Shown piece by piece: positions 29,127 through 38,800 of a DNA stretch of 39,594 nt (positions within the stretch are counted from its first letter, which is position 1; the number at the start of each line of letters is the position of its first letter). Source of the stretch: Microvirga subterranea (GTDB taxonomy: Bacteria; Pseudomonadota; Alphaproteobacteria; Rhizobiales; Beijerinckiaceae); contig NZ_QQBB01000016.1 in NCBI RefSeq assembly GCF_003350535.1, forward strand, positions 1 to 39,594. Reading direction: 5' to 3'. The translations under genes were made by a program, and so were the position numbers. The notes under the pieces were generated by a model that searched no databases, was not told the origin of the DNA, and saw only the letters and a list, made by a program, of their open reading frames with translations.

Positions 29127-30362
29127 TCATGCCTCACCATTCACAATGCCGGATGCCACCAAGTCGGCGTAATCCGCATCGTCGATCCCGATCTGGGCCA
29201 ACAGCTCTCTATTGTGCTCGCCGAGCCTCGGAGCCGGGGTTCGCACCGAACCCGGGGTTCCGCGGAGTCGTGGCACGACGTGGTGCATCGGGAGCGTGCG
29301 CATGTCGAGATCGGGATAGTCCGCGATGACCTCGCGCTCGATGAAGTGCGGGTCCTCAAGGATCTGCGAAGTGTCGTAGATAGGACCGATGGTGACCTCC
29401 GCCGCCTCGAAGAAGGCGACGTTCTCCGACTGGGTTCGGCCGGCGATGAAGGCGCCGATGATCGCATCGAGCTCCTCGGCGTTCCTGACGCGGTCGGCGT
29501 TTGTCCTGAACCGTGGATCGTCAATGAGATCGGCTCGATCGATCGCGCGAAACAACCGCTCCGCCATCTTCTGGATCGAGGCGGAGAGACTGACGTATCT
29601 TCCGTCCTTGCATCGGTAGGCATTCCGAGGAGCAGAGTTCGTCGAGCGGCTTCCGGTCCTCGGCTTGACCCTGCCAGTGAGGCGGTAGTTGGCCGATTGC
29701 GGACCAAGAATGGAGAAGAGCGGATCGAGCAGCGGCAGATCAATGACTTGTCCGTACCCACCGTTCATCTCGACCTCGCGCAATGCGATCATGGCCGCGG
29801 AGGCACCGTATAGTCCCGCGATCGCGTCGGCCAAGTACATGGGCGGGAGGACCGGCTCCCGGTCGGCAAAACCATTGATGGCCGCAAAGCCGGAGATCCC
29901 CTCGATCACTGTTCCGAACCCGGGGCGCTGGCTGTAGGGCCCGTCCTGTCCCCATCCCGAGATCCGCATGATCACGAGCTTCGGATTGATCTCCAGCAGA
30001 GCGTCGGGGGCAAGTCCCATCTTCTCGATCACGCCAGGGCGGAAGCTCTCGATGAGCATGTCTGCGGAAGGCACGAGCGCCTTGACGATCTCGGATGCGC
30101 GAGGGTTCCTCAGGTCCAGGCAGAGGCTCTTCTTGTTTCGGGCATAGATCTTCCAGTGAGTGCTGATGCCATCGGTCTTCCAGGCCCGCAGCGTATCGCC
30201 CTCGGTCGGCTCGACCTTGATCACCTCGGCACCGAAATCTCCGAGCATCTGCGTGAGGACATTGCCTGCGAAGAGGCGCGAGAGGTCCAGAACCCGCACG
30301 CCATCCAAGGTCCCACGAGACTCGGGGCGGTAATCTCGTTGGTGAAGCTTCGACGCGGTCAT
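29127..30362 (-). CDS. CaiB/BaiF-type (family III) CoA-transferase
   Basis: The 411-aa enzyme moves CoA between acyl groups. It opens with LDGVRVLDLSRLFAGNVLTQMLGDFGAEVIKVEPTEGD (about 19-56), the family's first Rossmann-like block. RNKKSLCLDLRNP and IESFRPGVIEKMGL follow. Asp179 in YLADAIAGLYG corresponds to the catalytic Asp that forms the mixed anhydride. It starts one base after the stop of the CitE-like gene (TGAGATG). With a CitE-like lyase, the pair would activate a hydroxy-dicarboxylate and cleave it, as in malate or citramalate/itaconate routes; the substrate is inferred, not seen. Confidence 0.92.
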   Translation of the reverse strand: MTASKLHQRDYRPESRGTLDGVRVLDLSRLFAGNVLTQMLGDFGAEVIKVEPTEGDTLRAWKTDGISTHWKIYARNKKSLCLDLRNPRASEIVKALVPSADMLIESFRPGVIEKMGLAPDALLEINPKLVIMRISGWGQDGPYSQRPGFGTVIEGISGFAAINGFADREPVLPPMYLADAIAGLYGASAAMIALREVEMNGGYGQVIDLPLLDPLFSILGPQSANYRLTGRVKPRTGSRSTNSAPRNAYRCKDGRYVSLSASIQKMAERLFRAIDRADLIDDPRFRTNADRVRNAEELDAIIGAFIAGRTQSENVAFFEAAEVTIGPIYDTSQILEDPHFIEREVIADYPDLDMRTLPMHHVVPRLRGTPGSVRTPAPRLGEHNRELLAQIGIDDADYADLVASGIVNGEA

Positions 30363-30363
30363 C

Positions 30364-31254
30364 TCAGCGTCCTTCCCCGACATGGCCGGGATCGAATTGG
30401 TCGGCGAGCGCGATAACGGCCCTGGCACTGACGAGAAACGGCTCGTCGATCATCTGGCCGTCAACGACGAAGGCTCCTATTCCCTTTTCTGCAGCGTCCT
30501 CCGCGGCCGCTAGGATCCGCCGGGCCTTCTCGATCTCGGCCGGCTGAGGCATGAAGCTCTCGTTGGCGATCGGGACCTGCGTGGGATGAATGCAGCTCTT
30601 GCCCGCGAATCCGAGATTGCGGGCGTGCTCGCACTCCTGACGGAAACGTGCCGGCTCGGCCACGACCGCAAAGGCGCCATCATAGGCCGGGATTCCCGCT
30701 TCCGCGGCCGCGAGCCGGACGGTGAGACGGACCTGGCTCAAGGCCTGGAAATCCGAACGGCTTATCCCGCACGGCTCGAAAAGATCCGCATAGCCGATCT
30801 GGAGCCCGACGACGCGCGGATCTGCGGTCGCAATCTCGGCCGCGAGCCGCAATCCCTTGGGAGTTTCGATGTTGGCGAGAATGCCGATGGGGCGCCCCAC
30901 TCCTGCGTTTGTCTCGAAGCTGGCAAGCGCACGGGCGGCCTCCCGCACCTCCTCGCCACTCTCCACCATTGGCAGGTTCAGAACGTCGAGACCAGGGCCG
31001 ACGATCGCCCTCAGGTCATCCTCGAACAGGCCGCTCGACAGGCCGTTCGCCCGCACCACGATGATTTTTCCGCCGGATCCCGAGCGGCTGTGCAGGAAGG
31101 ACCCCACCGCCGCTCGCGCCTCCGCCTTGCGGTCTGCCGCCACAGCGTCTTCGAGATCGAATGAAAGCGCATCGGCGGCGGACGCAGCCGCCTTGGAAAA
31201 GAGTTCCGGACGGGAGCCGGGCACGAATAGCTTGCTGCGCATCGGACGCTGCAT
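30364..31254 (-). CDS. HpcH/HpaI-type CoA lyase (CitE-like)
   Basis: The 296-aa TIM-barrel protein matches the CitE/malyl-CoA/citramalyl-CoA lyase group: SKLFVPGSRPELFSKA, DALSFDLEDAVAADRKAEAR, NLPMVES, ILANIETPKGL, LQIGYADLFEPCG and GKSCIHPTQVPIAN in the right order. The Glu of IETPKG and the Asp of LEDAV are the usual Mg2+ and carboxylate contacts. No CitD or CitF is present, so it is not citrate lyase; a (S)-citramalyl- or malyl-CoA lyase paired with the adjacent CoA-transferase is the simplest reading. Confidence 0.9.
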   Translation of the reverse strand: MQRPMRSKLFVPGSRPELFSKAAASAADALSFDLEDAVAADRKAEARAAVGSFLHSRSGSGGKIIVVRANGLSSGLFEDDLRAIVGPGLDVLNLPMVESGEEVREAARALASFETNAGVGRPIGILANIETPKGLRLAAEIATADPRVVGLQIGYADLFEPCGISRSDFQALSQVRLTVRLAAAEAGIPAYDGAFAVVAEPARFRQECEHARNLGFAGKSCIHPTQVPIANESFMPQPAEIEKARRILAAAEDAAEKGIGAFVVDGQMIDEPFLVSARAVIALADQFDPGHVGEGR

Positions 31255-31364
31255 GGGACCTTCCGGTATTCAGTGGGTATCGCCATCATGGTTGCCAAGT
31301 CCGGAACAGTTCCCGTGGCTGCGCCAACAGTTCGTGTCCCGGACTCGGCGATTGCGTTCGCCTG

Positions 31365-32333
31365 TTACTTCTTCAGAAGGCCGAGCTCTCCAAGCGCGGT
31401 CTTCATCATGGTCTCCTGCTCCTTCAGGAAGGCGCCGAATCCTTCTGCGGGCTGGTAGGCCCCGATCCAGCCGAACCTCTTGAGGGTCGCTTTCCAGGTC
31501 GGCGTCTCGACCATCTTCGCGATGGCGTCGCCCAGTTCCTTCTTCTCTGCCTCGGAGGCTTGCTTGCGGGTCATCAACCCACGCCAAGTGCCGATGACGA
31601 CATCGAGGCCCTGCTCCTTCAGCGTCGGGACGTCGAGGCTTGGGAGACGCTCAGGTGACGAGACGGCGAGAGCCCGAAGCTTGCCGGACTCGATCTGAGA
31701 CGCGAACTCCGGCACGCCGCCGACGCCAACGGTCACGTGGCCGCCGAGAATCGAGGCGACCTGTTCGCCCCCACCTGGATAATTGATCGCATTGGTCTTT
31801 CCAGCTTCGCCGGAGACCGCCTTTGTGATCTGTCCCGCAATGACGTGGTCGAGCCCACCCGCAGACCCGACGGCCCATGTCACGGCTGCAGGGTCAGCCT
31901 TCACCTTGGCGGTAAGATCGGCCAACGTCTTGATGTCGGAATTGGCCGGGACCACCAGGACGCTGTACTCACGCAGCAGCAGGGCGACCGGAGCGGCATC
32001 ATCAAGGGTCACCGGCGGCTTCGTCGTCAGGATCGAACCTACCGTGGTCACGCCGATCGTCAGGAGGGTAGCACCACGCTTCTGGCCCGACACGAGCTGA
32101 GCAAGGCCGATGGTTCCACCGGCGCCCGGAACGTTGAGGACCTGGATCCCTGAAGCTAGTCCAGCCTCCTGCAAGGCCTCGCGGACGGAGCGGGATGTCT
32201 GGTCGAAGCCGCTGCCGGGATTGGCCGGGGCAATGATCTCAAGGCCCTTGATTTGCGCCTGGGCGGGGGCGGCAACTGCCATGGCCATTGCGGCAAGGAC
32301 GAACAGGGTGGTTCGACGGCGGACGCGCGTCAT
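31365..32333 (-). CDS. Tripartite tricarboxylate transporter substrate-binding protein (Bug/TctC)
   Basis: The 322-aa periplasmic protein starts at ATG 32333 after GGGAGAG and has a signal peptide ending APAQA. The mature protein has the Bug layout: IKGLEIIAPANPGSGFDQTSRSVREAL, LNVPGAGGTIGLAQLVSG, then VTWAVGSAGGLDHVIAGQI and YPGGGEQVASILGGHVTVG. These proteins catch carboxylates for TctAB, but no tctA or tctB gene is nearby. It either serves a permease elsewhere or senses. It heads the operon with the CitE-like lyase and CoA-transferase, opposite a LysR regulator. Confidence 0.9.
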   Translation of the reverse strand: MTRVRRRTTLFVLAAMAMAVAAPAQAQIKGLEIIAPANPGSGFDQTSRSVREALQEAGLASGIQVLNVPGAGGTIGLAQLVSGQKRGATLLTIGVTTVGSILTTKPPVTLDDAAPVALLLREYSVLVVPANSDIKTLADLTAKVKADPAAVTWAVGSAGGLDHVIAGQITKAVSGEAGKTNAINYPGGGEQVASILGGHVTVGVGGVPEFASQIESGKLRALAVSSPERLPSLDVPTLKEQGLDVVIGTWRGLMTRKQASEAEKKELGDAIAKMVETPTWKATLKRFGWIGAYQPAEGFGAFLKEQETMMKTALGELGLLKK

Positions 32334-32462
32334 CGGTTTCTCTCCCATCTTGCGGGGCCTTTTGTGCAGGCCTGTTTCAGTCTGGCTCCGATCGAACGGT
32401 CCAGCAGCAGGAGAGTATCGGACCCGGACAAGACGGGAAAAGCTGGCCTTTGCCACCTTAAG

Positions 32463-32481
32463 AAGATAGTTTTTCCATCTT
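32463..32481. promoter_or_regulatory. Inverted repeat abutting the LysR start, likely operator
   Basis: AAGAT-N9-ATCTT fits the loose T-N11-A dyad of LysR-type sites and ends one base before the LysR ATG. It lies in the divergent interval shared with the TctC operon. Its position leaves no room for a normal ribosome site, so binding would block both transcription and translation initiation. Confidence 0.5.
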
Positions 32482-33372
32482 ATGGATACCGAATTCCTCA
32501 GGACCTTTGTGATTGTCGTCGAGGGCGGCTCGATCGCCGAGGCAGCCCGCCGTCTCGAGCTGACTCCGGCCTCCGTGGCTCTGCGCATGCGCACGCTTGA
32601 GAAGGAATTCGGGACACGCCTTCTCGTCCGCTCCGGCCGGACGGTGACGCCCACCGAGGCCGGACGGGCGCTGACCGAGCTGGGACGCGGTCTCCTGCGC
32701 GACGTGGAGAACGTCAAATCTGCGCTTACGACCGAGACCCCAACGGGGGAGCTTCGGATCGGTGCGGTGCAGACCGCGATCACGGGAATGATGCCGAAGA
32801 TCCTGACGACCGTTCAGGAGGCCTATCCCCGGCTCGAGATTCATATCGTCCCTGGGCAGTCGGCGGAGCTTCACTCGAAGGTGCTGAGCGGCGAGGTGGA
32901 TGGAGCGATCCTGACGGAGCCCTACTTCGCCCTCCCCAAGGCCTGCGGATGGGCCGTGCTCCGAGAAGAGCCCATGCAGGTGATCGCTCCCTCGTCCATG
33001 GCGAGCCTGGATGCCCACTCAGTACTCGCATCCGAGCCGTTCATCCGCTACGGGCACGGCGTCTGGGGCGGCCGCTTGGTCGAGAATTACTTGGCCGGTG
33101 CCGGCATCCGGCCGCGTGAGCGTTTCGTGCTGTCCACTTTGGATGCCATTGCGGTCATGGTGGATCGCGGCTTGGGGGTGTCGCTGGTCCCGGATTGGTC
33201 TCCGCCCTGGCCAGAGGGCTTGTCGCTGACAAAGTTGCCGCTTCCGTTACCGGCCGAGCCGAGGAGGATCGGCCTTCTCTGGATGAAGGGTTCGGCCCGG
33301 ATTCGCCTGCTGAGGGTTTTCCTGGAGCAGGCGGCAGCATCCCTTCGTCAGTCCTCCGGCATTGCAGCATGA
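32482..33372 (+). CDS. LysR-family regulator of the carboxylate operon
   Basis: The 296-aa protein has an N-terminal winged HTH (MDTEFLRTFVIVVEGGSIAEAARRLELTPASVALRMRTLEKEFGTRLLVR, in pieces over residues 1-55). A linker helix and a two-lobed effector domain follow from about 90 (GELRIGAVQTAITGMMP ... GVSLVPDWSPPWPEGL). It is divergent from the TctC-CitE-CaiB operon by 148 nt, the classical layout for a LysR activator of its neighbour. No Shine-Dalgarno is visible; the operator-like dyad occupies the place. Confidence 0.92.
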   Translation: MDTEFLRTFVIVVEGGSIAEAARRLELTPASVALRMRTLEKEFGTRLLVRSGRTVTPTEAGRALTELGRGLLRDVENVKSALTTETPTGELRIGAVQTAITGMMPKILTTVQEAYPRLEIHIVPGQSAELHSKVLSGEVDGAILTEPYFALPKACGWAVLREEPMQVIAPSSMASLDAHSVLASEPFIRYGHGVWGGRLVENYLAGAGIRPRERFVLSTLDAIAVMVDRGLGVSLVPDWSPPWPEGLSLTKLPLPLPAEPRRIGLLWMKGSARIRLLRVFLEQAAASLRQSSGIAA

Positions 33373-33580
33373 TGCGGCTTGGCCTCAGCATGAGCACTTC
33401 GTGGATGCGATCCAGATCGGCGAGCTTATTGATGCCCGCACGGAGATCATACGGCAGACCCGCGATTTGATATTCATGGAAGGCGATCTCGTGGGGGGCT
33501 CACGGATGGTTGCGAACGCCGCCTCCATGCTTTGCAACATTCTTCTCCTCGCAATTCACAGCCCTCTCGCGACCAATTGA
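33371..33580 (+). pseudogene. 3' remnant of a PaaI-type hotdog thioesterase
   Basis: From about 33395 the frame reads HFVDAIQIGELIDARTEIIR, then QTRDLIFMEGDLVGGSRMVA and NAASMLCNIL. This is the second half of a hotdog-fold acyl-CoA thioesterase (the usual run is VDFVDAIRIGELIEARTEVVRQTRSLVF). Just before it, RLGLSMS appears in another frame, as expected upstream of FVDA, implying a one-base loss near 33390. The front of the gene is gone and the remnant directly follows the LysR stop. It would have fitted the CoA-ester operon functionally. Confidence 0.5.
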
Positions 33581-33595
33581 CTCAACGGAAAGCGA

Positions 33596-33610
33596 GAACA
33601 TAATAGGAAC
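33596..33610 (+). promoter_or_regulatory. SOS (LexA) box, alphaproteobacterial direct-repeat type
   Basis: GAAC-ATAATAG-GAAC is an exact direct repeat with seven-base spacing, the reverse-strand form of GTTC-N7-GTTC that LexA binds in alphaproteobacteria. It lies about 33 nt before the imuA start, so DNA damage should induce the whole cassette. Confidence 0.85.
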
Positions 33611-33642
33611 ATCATCAACACGAACATGGTTTGGCGCGGGAC

Positions 33643-34398
33643 ATGCAGCATGCCGGGCAACAGGACAGGCTTGCCGATTTACGGCTCCGAATTGCCCATC
33701 TCGAGGGCGGCATCCGCAAGACCAGGCCCCTGCCCTTCGGCATTCGGGAGATCGACCACCATCTTCCAGGCGGCGGTCTGGCCCGCGGCGCGCTGCATGA
33801 ACTGGTCGAGGCGGGCATGGCTGCGGAGTTCGCCGGCTGCGCCACTCTGTTCACCGCAGGCATTGCCGCTCGCCTCAACGGGCCTGTGCTCTGGTGCCTG
33901 ACCCGGCGGGATCTGTTCGCCCCCGGCCTCTCACGGGCAGGTCTGCATCCGGACCGGGTGATCTATGCCGAGGCCGCACATGAGAGGGATCTCCTCTCCC
34001 TCGTTGAGGAGGGCTTGCACGAAAGAGGTCTTGCGGCGGTCGTCGGCGAGATGACGCGCCTCGGTCTCACCGCCTCGCGGCGGCTGCAACTCGCAGCCGA
34101 GGGATCGGGCGTAACGGCCCTGGTCATACGGCGCTGGTGGACAGTCGCCGAGAAGGACTTGGTGAAGCTCCCGACCGCCGCCACGACGCGCTGGCGCATC
34201 TCCCCCGTCCCCTCCGAGGTCATGCCCGCTCCCGGTCTTGGGTGGGATCGTTGGCAAGTTGAACTCCTGCGCTGCCGTGGCGCCGAACCTCGCACTTGGT
34301 TTCTGGAGGCTTGCGATGCGAAGGGTCGTCTCGCTCTACCTGCCGGCTTGGCCGACGGACAGGATCAGGCGGCGATCCGGCGGGCCGCCGCGCAATGA
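33643..34398 (+). CDS. imuA: ImuA, SOS mutagenesis protein
   Basis: The 251-aa protein (from ATG 33643; TTG 33631 is an alternative) is RecA/SulA-like. RIAHLEGGIRKTRPLPFGIREIDHHLPGGGLARGALHEL is the ImuA opening, followed by PVLWCLTRRDLFAPGLSRAGLHPDRVIYAEA. ImuA, ImuB and DnaE2 form the inducible mutasome for translesion synthesis; ImuA binds RecA and ImuB. The usual Walker A lysine loop is not evident. It overlaps imuB by 83 nt in another frame and is preceded by the SOS box. Confidence 0.9.
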   Translation: MQHAGQQDRLADLRLRIAHLEGGIRKTRPLPFGIREIDHHLPGGGLARGALHELVEAGMAAEFAGCATLFTAGIAARLNGPVLWCLTRRDLFAPGLSRAGLHPDRVIYAEAAHERDLLSLVEEGLHERGLAAVVGEMTRLGLTASRRLQLAAEGSGVTALVIRRWWTVAEKDLVKLPTAATTRWRISPVPSEVMPAPGLGWDRWQVELLRCRGAEPRTWFLEACDAKGRLALPAGLADGQDQAAIRRAAAQ

Positions 34399-35818
34399 AC
34401 CGCTCGTGACCGTCCATACGATCGGATCACGCCGTGTCGTGCGTGCGGCCTGCGCCGCCGCTCAAGGACTCGGTCTCCACTCCGGAATGGCGCTCGCCCA
34501 AGCGCAGGCCCTCGTGCCGAACCTGCATGTCGCGGATGCAACACCGGATGAAGACGAGGCGTCCTTACGGGAGCTGGCGCGCTGGGCCATCGGCTACTCG
34601 CCCGTGGTCGCTCCCGACCCGCCGGATGGGCTCTGGATCGACATCGCGGGCGTGGCGCATCTCTTCGGCAGCGAGGAGAACCTCCTCGAGGACCTCACGG
34701 ACCGCCTGACCGGCCGCGGGATTGCTGTCAGGGCCGCCGTGGCCGATGCACCCGGTGCCGCCTGGGCTGTGGCTCGCTTCGGAGCCGGCGGGATCGTGCC
34801 GGCAGATCGAACGGCCGATATGGTTGCACCTCTCCCCGTCCGGGCACTGCGCCTTTCCGCCGACAAGCTCGGTACCCTGCACCGGCTCGGCATCGAGCGG
34901 GTCGGCCAACTCGCCGCCATGCCTCGTGCGCCGATGGTCCGCCGCTTCGGCCGAGACGTGGCGTTGCGGCTCGACCAAGCATTGGGTCATGCGTTCGAGC
35001 CGATTTCCCCACTCATCCCGCATGAGACCCCGATGGCGAGCTGCGTCTTTGCAGAGCCCATCGGCCGCTCTGATGATCTCAAGACAATCCTGCTCCGACT
35101 ATCCCAAGATCTGTGCCGGCAATTGGAGAGACGCGGCGAAGGAGCCCGGCGGCTCGACTTGATTATCCAACGCATCGACCAAAAGGGTGCAAACCTGCGA
35201 GTCGGCACCGCCAAACCGACGCGGGATGCGCGCCATCTCGCGAAGCTCTTCGATGAGCGGATGCAAACCATCGATCCCGGCTTCGGCATCGAGGAGGTCG
35301 TGCTGGTCGCGAGCAAGGTCGAACCGCTGAGAGAGATGCAAACCGAGGCACGGGTGATAGCTGGCGACAGCACTTCCGAGGCCGATATGGGCCGGCTCGT
35401 GGACCGGCTTGGCGCACGTATCGGAACCGGAAAGGTCTATCGCCTTGCACCGGTCCAGAGCCTCATCCCTGAGCGCATGGTGCGGAAGATCCCTCCTCTT
35501 GCGCCGCCGACAGGATCGGCATGGCCACAGACCCTGCCGCGCCCGACCCGCCTGCTCGACCCGCCGGAGCCTGTCGTGGTCACTGCCCTGCTTCCAGATC
35601 ACCCACCGGCCCTCTTCGTCTGGCGCAAGGTCCGTCACAGAGTCGCCAAGGCCGACGGGCCCGAGCGCATCGTGCCGGAATGGTGGAACGGCGACGCCGG
35701 CTCGGTGCCACGTGACTACTACCGCATCGAGACTGAGCAGGGTGGCCGTTTCTGGATCTTCCGAGACGCGCCTGCCGACCAGGGTGGGAACTGGTGGATG
35801 CACGGGCTGTTCTCCTGA
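34316..35818 (+). CDS. imuB: ImuB, catalytically inactive Y-family polymerase homologue
   Basis: The 500-aa protein starts at ATG 34316, six bases after GGAGG and inside imuA. It has the Y-family layout: RRVVSLYLPAWPTDRI, LGLHSGMALAQAQALVPNL, DGLWIDIAGVAHLFGSEENLLEDL, then the little-finger region. The metal-binding acidic residues of true polymerases (the DxD near the start and the SIDE glutamate) are absent, as known for ImuB. It acts as the hub that links ImuA, DnaE2 and the sliding clamp. The C-terminus ends GNWWMHGLFS, as in the family. The stop overlaps the dnaE2 start. Confidence 0.94.
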   Translation: MRRVVSLYLPAWPTDRIRRRSGGPPRNEPLVTVHTIGSRRVVRAACAAAQGLGLHSGMALAQAQALVPNLHVADATPDEDEASLRELARWAIGYSPVVAPDPPDGLWIDIAGVAHLFGSEENLLEDLTDRLTGRGIAVRAAVADAPGAAWAVARFGAGGIVPADRTADMVAPLPVRALRLSADKLGTLHRLGIERVGQLAAMPRAPMVRRFGRDVALRLDQALGHAFEPISPLIPHETPMASCVFAEPIGRSDDLKTILLRLSQDLCRQLERRGEGARRLDLIIQRIDQKGANLRVGTAKPTRDARHLAKLFDERMQTIDPGFGIEEVVLVASKVEPLREMQTEARVIAGDSTSEADMGRLVDRLGARIGTGKVYRLAPVQSLIPERMVRKIPPLAPPTGSAWPQTLPRPTRLLDPPEPVVVTALLPDHPPALFVWRKVRHRVAKADGPERIVPEWWNGDAGSVPRDYYRIETEQGGRFWIFRDAPADQGGNWWMHGLFS

Positions 35819-38800
35819 TGTATGCCGAGCTTCAGGTCACCACCCATTTCTCATTCCTGCGCGGAGCATCAAGTCCGGCCGAGCTGTTCGAGCAGGCGAA
35901 GCTCCTCCGTATCACGGCGCTCGGCATTACAGACCGCAACTCGCTCGCCGGCATCGTACGCGCCTATCAAGCGTCGAGGGAGACGGGGGTTCGTCTCGTA
36001 GTCGGATGCCGGCTGGATCTCACCGACGGAACGTCGCTTCTTGCCTATCCCACGGATCGCGCCGCCTATTCGCGCCTTTGCCGGCTGCTGAGCCTCGGCA
36101 AAAGCCGTGGCGGGAAGGGCAAGTGTCTGCTCTCCTGGGAAGACTTGGCCGCCTGGAGCGAAGGCTTGCTCGCGATCCTGCTGGGTGACGAAGCGGACGA
36201 AGTCCTGAAAGCGAACTTGACCCGTCTCAAGACGATGTTCCGCGACCGCGCCTACATGGCTCTTGTCCGACGTTTTGCCCCCAACGAGCACCTGCGCCTT
36301 TATCATGTCGAGCAGGCAGCCCGTACGGCCAAAGTCCCAACCATTGCCATGGGCGACGTGCTCTATCACCATCCCTCCCGCCGCCGCCTGCAGGACGTGG
36401 TCGCGTGCATCCGCCAGGGCTGCACCATCGACGAGGCGGGGTACCGGTTGGAGCGGCACGCCGACCGCCATCTCAAGGACCCGGCCGAGATGGCGCGCCT
36501 GTTCGAGCGTCATCCGGAAGCCTTCCGGCGCATTCAGGAGATCCTCGACCGCTGCGCCTTCTCGCTCGATGAGCTCCGTTATCAATATCCGTCGGAGACG
36601 GAGCCCGGGGAGACTGCCCGGGACAAGCTGGAGCGACTGACCTGGGAAGGAGCAAGGCAGCGTTATCCAGACGACATTCCTGACAAGGTGGTCGAGACCT
36701 GCCGCCGCGAGTTGCGTCTGATCGAGGAGCTGGATTATGCCCCCTACTTCTTGACCGTCCATGCCATCGTGTCGTTTGCAAGGGCCCGTGGCATCCTGTG
36801 CCAGGGGCGCGGTTCGGCAGCGAACTCCGCCGTGTGCTTCGTGCTCGGCATCACCGCGATCAATCCCACGGAGCACGATCTCCTGTTCGAGCGCTTCGTG
36901 TCCGAGGAACGACGGGAGCCTCCTGACATTGATGTGGACTTCGAGCACGAGCGCCGGGAAGAGGTGATCCAGTGGATCTACGACACATATGGACGCCATC
37001 GCGCGGCGCTTACAGCGGTCGTGAGCTGCTATCGGGCCAAGGGAGCGGTGCGCGAGGTCGGCAAAGTGCTGGGTGTGCCCGAGGACGTGACGTCTGCCCT
37101 GGCCGCACTCGCCTGGGGCTGGGGCAATGACGGAGTGACCGTCAAAGAGGCGAGAGAGATCAACCTCAATCTCGACGACCCGCGTCTACGCATGACGCTC
37201 GAGCTGGCGAGCGAGCTCATCGGCACACCGCGCCATCTCTCGCAGCATCCCGGCGGCTTCGTGCTCACCCAGGACCGCCTCGACGATCTCGTGCCCATCG
37301 AACCGGCCGCCATGGAAAACCGTCAGGTGATCGAGTGGGACAAGAATGACATCGATATCCTGAAGTTCATGAAAGTCGATGTACTGGGGCTCGGCATGCT
37401 CGGCTGCATGCGTCGCGCCTTCGACCTCCTGCGCGCACATAAAGGCGAGCGCTACGACATCGCCACGATCCCGAGCGACGACAAGGCGACCTACGCCATG
37501 ATCCGGAAAGCCGACACGATCGGAGTGTTCCAGATCGAAAGCCGCGCCCAGATGGCGATGCTCCCGCGCATGAAGCCCAAAATCTTCTACGACCTCGTCA
37601 TCCAGGTCGCTATCGTGCGGCCAGGTCCGATCCAAGGCGACATGGTTCATCCCTATCTGCGCCGCCGCGAAGGCCGGGAGAAACCGGAATATCCCCGGCC
37701 GGAGCTCAGGCGCGTGCTGGAGAAGACCCTCGGCGTGCCGCTCTTCCAGGAGCAGGCGATGCGGGTCGCCATCGAATGCGCCGGCTTCACGCCCTCCGAG
37801 GCCGACCAACTCCGGCGCGCCATGGCGACCTTCAAGTTCACCGCCGGGGTCTCGAAGTTCCGTGAGAAGCTGATCCGGGGCATGACGGCCCGCGGCTATA
37901 ATGCAGCCTTTGCCGAGCGCACCTTCAAGCAGCTCGAAGGGTTCGGCTCCTACGGCTTTCCGGAGAGTCACGCAGCGAGCTTCGCCAAGATCGCCTATGC
38001 CTCTTCCTGGATGAAGCGTCACCATCCGGACGTGTTCTGCTGCGCGATCCTCAACTCACAACCGATGGGGTTCTACGCTCCAGCGCAACTCGTCCGGGAT
38101 GCACGGAACCATGGCGTTGAGGTCCGTCCCGTTGACGTCAATTATTCGCGCTGGGACTGCACGCTTGAACCGGCCCGGAACTCGCGGCTGTTTGCGGTCC
38201 GTCTCGGGTTGCGGATGGTACGCGGCCTCGCGAACATGGATGGCGCCATGATCCCGCTTGCCCGCGAGGAGAGATCATTCTCGTCCATCGAGGATCTCCA
38301 GCGCCGGGCAAGGATATCAATGACGGCTCTCGAACGCCTCGCCGATGCGGACGCTTACGGCTCCCTTCGTGTGAATCGGCGCGATGCTCTATGGAAGATC
38401 CAGAGTCTGGCGGATGAGGTGATGCCGCTGTTCGCGGCGGCCGACGAGCGGGACCGCACGATCGGGCCCGAGGCAATCGAGGCCATGGTTGAACTCCCTC
38501 CTATGAGGGCGGGACGCGAAGTGGTGGAGGATTACCGCTCAAAAGGCCTGACGCTGCGGCGACACCCCCTCGCTTTCCTGCGCCAAGAGCTGACCGAGCG
38601 CCGTATCGCTTCTTGTGCCGACCTGCGGCACGTCGGCGACGGGCGCCGTGTCACAGTGGCAGGTCTTGTCCTCGTTCGCCAGAAGCCGGGCTCTGCCAAG
38701 GGCGTGACATTCATGACGATCGAGGACGAGACCGATGTTGCGAACATCGTGATCTGGTCGGCCTTATTCGAGAAGCAGCGGCGGCTGATCCTGTCCTCAG

